A stretch of 64,000 nt of DNA. Origin: Liolophura sinensis. Taxonomy: Eukaryota > Mollusca > Polyplacophora > Chitonida > Chitonidae. Position numbers and translations under genes: made by a program. Below the pieces are notes generated by a model. It saw only the letters and a program-made list of their open reading frames with translations. It searched no databases and was not told where the DNA came from. Location of the stretch: NCBI RefSeq assembly GCF_032854445.1, contig NC_088302.1, forward strand, positions 55,094,237-55,158,236, written 5' to 3'. Of this stretch, positions 60,050 through 64,000 are shown piece by piece. Positions within the stretch are counted from its first letter, which is position 1. Every line of letters begins with the position of its first letter.

Positions 60050-60525
60050 GATACATATTGTATTAATAAAGGACAAGTTTGTGTTTGACACTGTTTTGGA
60101 AACTGGTTCTGTGATTACTGAGCTGGAATGTCCATTTGATTAAAGATTGAATTAATACGGCGCCTAGATTTACACTAGTAAATTTTCATTTTTAATGAAA
60201 TAATTCTTGTGTCTGCTATTTTAAGAAAACGGGTTTCCCCCGGGCTCTGCCCGGTTTCCACCCACCATAATACTGGCCGCCGTCGTATAACTGAAATATT
60301 CTTGAGTACGGCGTAAAACACCAATCAAATAAATAAATAAATCAGATACATACTGTACTAATAAAGGACAAGTTTGTGTTTGACACTGTTTTGGAAACTG
60401 GTTCTGTGATTACTGAGCTGGAATGTCCATTTGATTAAAGATTGAATTAATACGGCGCCTAGATTTACACTAGTAAATTTTCATTTTTAGTGAAATAATT
60501 CTTGTGTCTGCTATTTTAAGAAAAC
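60050..60525. repeat. 181-bp direct repeats flanking a SINE fragment
   Basis: 60050-60230 and 60345-60525 match with three substitutions. Between them lies only a 5'-truncated SINE (60231-60344). Confidence 0.97.
60231..60344 (+). mobile_element. 5'-truncated SINE between 181-bp repeats
   Basis: Starts at GGGTTTCCCCCGGGCTCTGC and ends in the ATAA tail. No ordinary short target duplication; the direct repeats either side are 181 bases. Confidence 0.93.
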
Positions 60526-60757
60526 TGTTATCTCTCATCTGACATGAAAGATTTGTTAAAACCGTTTAAGTTTTTTATCTGCGTTTTACACAATACTCAT
60601 TTTTTGGCGAAGTCCATTTCATTAATGGCTAAAAGCACTTATAGTTTTGTTAATGTATATGAGACAAAAACGTGTTTCCTCAGATAAGAAATGGCAAGAT
60701 AACCTTGGAAAATGTTACGAAATTTCAAGAATACAATTTTTACACATACGTTTGGTT

Positions 60758-60800
60758 GATGCTGAAATTTTTTTTCACTTATATGATGGATGTGGTTGTA
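60758..60800 (-). mobile_element. SINE fragment, antisense, weak
   Basis: TTTTCACTTATATGATGGAT resembles the reversed SINE body (TTTCACTTATACGACGG); only about 40 bases. Confidence 0.45.
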
Positions 60801-61398
60801 AGACACGGCCATTCGTCAGCTGCCTAACCAACCTGGTGACCGGCGACAGATTCGAGTCTGTGAACTCACTAGCCAGATGCACGCCGATGACCAGAACAAC
60901 TCTTCAGCTCTCCAGCGAGAGTCCGCTGTTTTACTTATAATGGTGGTGGTTAACGCATTCAAATACTTGTTCAACATGCCAGGTGGAAATTACTTAACAC
61001 TCTGGCCAGGCGATAAGTGTTGGCCACCAAGAGACCGTTAAATGGGGGCTTATCTGCCCTGTATTATCTGACACGTGGCAACTTAGATATTAGCCCTGAC
61101 TCAGATTTGTCCTTTACCTGTCGAATTAGTATTAAGGCTGGCTAAATGTTTCACCACAGAGATAAGATGAAGGATTAATTACTTCTAAACCGATAAGCAC
61201 GAAGTATTTCTTCTGAGTTGGCTGACAACTCAGTCGGCGAGATGTAGGCTACCGGTACATTTTCTGAATACAAAATTGGTAATGCAATGTTCGTTTTTGT
61301 AATAGCAAGTTATGTATAATGTGTATGTAATACACTGTTGACATGTAACTGATCCACAGGCTGGTTTGTTCATATGATTTTTCTGTTAATAATGCTGT

Positions 61399-61530
61399 GT
61401 TACCGGTGGTCAGACTCACAGGGAGGCTGCGGAGAAAAAGTGTGATGGTCCATATTACTGAACTGTTACCGGTGGTCAGACTCACAGGGAGGCTGCGGAG
61501 AAAAAGTGTGATGGTCCATATTACTGAACT
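61399..61530. repeat. Perfect 66-bp tandem duplication
   Basis: GTTACCGGTGGTCAGACTCA..ATTACTGAACT occurs at 61399-61464 and 61465-61530 without mismatch, so it is recent. Confidence 0.97.
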
Positions 61531-62310
61531 TTCACGAAAAGTTATCCTGTACATACATGTGTAACTTTAAAGTCGTGACTTCATGGTAATATTCCTAATA
61601 TTTTACGGTTGTGATCTACACAATGATTTTTTCAGAGGTTGTTTCATAAAATTCATTCATCTCTTCAAGGATTCATTCATTATCTAGTGACTCATAGCGA
61701 CTTCGAACCCCTGACCCTTACAGAAATATATGTATCCTTTTCGAAAAAAAAAAAAGATTTTGTGAGTCGATTCGAAAAGCTATTGCCGATGTGTCCGTTA
61801 TGTTCTCTGACCCTTTCCGTGTACTGAGCAGTCGCAGAAATTCCAAAACCCATGCAGAAATCTCTAGTAATCGGCTTCAGGGGACAATGCGTTTATTTAT
61901 AGGTTTCCACATGCAGTGTAATGACTTCCAAAAATAGATTCTTTATCAATGCCTTAATTAACCTAGGTCGTCGAGTTTAAATAAATTTCACCGGTGTGAT
62001 GAAAAGTGAGGGGAGAGTGGTTATAGTTTGCCTGGCTGAATTACATATGAGTCACAGGCTTACGAACATAAGACAGAAAATTTTGTTATAAAATAAAAGT
62101 ACGCTTGTCACCTTAAATTTGCCATCTTCGCGCAAAAGATATATAAAGTACAAACAAAACTACGGGTCCATTTAAATAATCTACGCCGCCTTTGGATCTA
62201 TTTCATTTTGGTTAATATTTGACATTCCAGGGACAAACAAAATTTGGAGGACCTGAATGGCGCTCATCTCGTCCTGAAAATAACATAATATACTCGAATG
62301 AATCTTCTTT

Positions 62311-62430
62311 CGTACATGGAAAGGTCTGTCAGCAACATGCGGGTGGTCTTTCCTCCCACCATAATGCTTGTTGCCGTCGTATAAGTGAAATATTCTTGAA
62401 TTGCAGCGTGAAATACCATTCAAATAAATA
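62311..62430 (+). mobile_element. 5'-truncated, diverged SINE
   Basis: CGTACATGGAAAGGTCTGTC to the ATAA tail, flanked by an AATTCTT-like imperfect duplication. Confidence 0.88.
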
Positions 62431-63399
62431 AATTCTTTTTTATGTAAAATGTGAACATGCGAGTATATACAAAACTGTAGGCGATGTCCTGGTAACGCAA
62501 GTACAACATCACTCACATCGGTGACATCGCCAGTCAGTATAACATTTCCCAATATACTATAATTTTGCAACTGTTATCTACACAGCTGTGGGAAGCAGAA
62601 GCCCTCAAATAAAACATTATGGACCGTACCGTTGTCTCAAAGATAATTACCAATTCTCGAAATGATCATTGTCAAATGCAACGGGAAGTGAGTAATATCG
62701 TTTTAAGAACTAACAGTAAAAAGCGTATGGATATTTTATATAAAATACTATAAATACATTTATAACTCCTGCTGCGGCAGTACATATACTAAATCCAGAG
62801 AATGCCATCGTAATCGTAAACCATCAAGACTGGTGACGTCACTAGTATTTGCCAATCCCCACTGGTGTAGCTGGCAACTAGTAGTAGCGCACTGCATGCG
62901 AAGGGGTGTCAGAAGATAAGGAGATCATCCGTTTGTTAACGAAGTATTGCCATGTTTGACACAGGAAGACGAAGTGGTCACAAATCACTCCCATTTACAG
63001 AACACCCAGGTCTAGTTATCAAAATGTTGAAACAAAAAATACGTTGTCTTCTCTTCCAAAAATAGACTGCCTTTTAAAGTCGAAACTTCAAGCAAATTGC
63101 TCTCCTCCGCTCACTCCCTACGATTGTCAGAGCACTACTATAGGTCGCGGGCACTGAGTCCTGTGTCTCGAGTCGCTCATTAAGGCAGTGCAAACATAGC
63201 ACACCGTCTTAAATAACGTCACCTTAGCCGAGGCCTAAACATCACGGAAACCCCGTCTTCCATGGCGAGAGACATCGGAAAGTGAGGGTTCTTCTAATTA
63301 CCTGTAAAAAAAACTTATCTGACGGCCTAGGTGTGCCCTGCCAGGTCAGGTCTGACAGGCAAGAAGGTATTCACAAGCAGTTATGTGTACAAAGTATTC
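62431..63399. other. Unique non-coding sequence
   Basis: Nothing recognised. Confidence 0.55.
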
Positions 63400-63412
63400 A
63401 CAAGCCATTATG

Positions 63413-63562
63413 CGTAAGTGGGAAGGTCTGGCAGCAACCTGCGGATGGTCGTGGGTTTTCCCCCGGGCTGTGCCCGGTTTCCACCCACCATAATGCTGGC
63501 CGCCGTCATGTAAGTGAAATATTCTTGAGTACGGCGTAAAACACCAATCAAATAAATAAATA
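63413..63562 (+). mobile_element. 5'-truncated SINE
   Basis: Exact 13-base target duplication ACAAGCCATTATG (63400-63412, 63563-63575). Body and tail are close to the reference copy. Confidence 0.95.
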
Positions 63563-64000
63563 ACAAGCCATTATGTCCAGAAGGTTTTCATAAGCACTTA
63601 TGTGCATGTCAGGTCTGGCGAGGTATTCATAAGTACACAGCGCCTTAAAAAGGGACAAATGGAGATCAAGCCATTTTCTTACTGGAAATCCCAAGGTAAG
63701 AAATTTCCCAAAATCTTTCCAGCAAGAGTTGAGAAAATTAAATAACAGTGCCCTAGAAAGAAAGTAGACAAAGAAAATGTTAACCATACAGTCTGCTTGA
63801 CATATACTCCATTAATGTCCTGAAGGCTTAAGTTGCAATTAAAATCACTGATTTATTTTACCTAATTCTGCTTAAGCCATTTCACCGGTTACACGTGACC
63901 ATTTGCCAACCATCACACTGCCGTGGCTACTCTGGTTTTGCTCTCTATGCTGTAGCCGTATTTCACCTGTTACGCGTGAGCATTTCCCAACCATCACACT

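Larger units (their letters stand above)
60526..62310. other. Non-coding apart from small repeats
   Basis: Contains the antisense SINE fragment and the 66-bp duplication; otherwise nothing recognised. Confidence 0.5.

Noticed and set aside
62181-62570. 129-codon minus-strand frame as a gene
   Set aside because: Its central part is the reversed SINE body at 62311-62430.

Overview
The window looks like animal nuclear DNA, most probably from a mollusc or another lophotrochozoan. It is AT-rich with very low gene density. At least sixteen copies or fragments of one tRNA-derived SINE are present, with box A and box B in the head and an ATAA-repeat tail. About a fifth of the sequence is minisatellite arrays, and the one convincing gene is an animal-type chitin deacetylase-like gene. 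Nothing suggests bacterial organisation. The organism call rests on the SINE type, as I remember molluscan genomes, and on the gene family; no search was run.

The gene is on the minus strand (30404-33592) and encodes 1062 residues in one uninterrupted reading frame. It has a signal peptide, a complete CE4 polysaccharide deacetylase domain, a linker of about 400 residues very rich in Thr and Arg, and a second CE4-fold domain in which every metal-binding and catalytic position has changed. A good splice acceptor lies 35 bases upstream of the chosen ATG, so the 5' UTR is probably split.

Layout: 1-12.8 kb is intergenic with seven minisatellites and two possible small DNA elements. 12.8-23.8 kb is a family of diverged direct duplications (units of about 2.1-2.6 kb) broken by SINEs; its minus strand carries short blocks whose amino-acid sequence is kept between copies, so these may be remains of an unrecognised gene. 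A 24-bp minisatellite (23.8-25.6 kb) follows, then a large imperfect inverted repeat (25.8-26.9 kb) with a separate SINE in each arm. A 38-bp minisatellite precedes the deacetylase gene. Upstream of the gene are 26-bp and 34-bp arrays, the latter starting at a decayed tRNA-like head, and then a short coding-like region with a frame break. 39.0-42.4 kb holds two related arrays: a 66-bp one open as 22-residue Tyr/Pro repeats and a 75-bp one that is stop-free for 792 codons on the other strand but varies like non-coding DNA. Three related arrays occupy 45.5-48.1 kb, a 55-bp array 48.8-49.8 kb and a 34-bp array 52.6-53.0 kb. The remainder to 64 kb is mostly unique non-coding DNA with scattered SINEs, one of them lying between two 181-bp direct repeats.

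Most long open frames here are by-products of tandem repeats with stop-free units. No pathway can be built from one gene; the window mainly records repeat expansion, retroposition and local duplication around an extracellular chitin-modifying gene.
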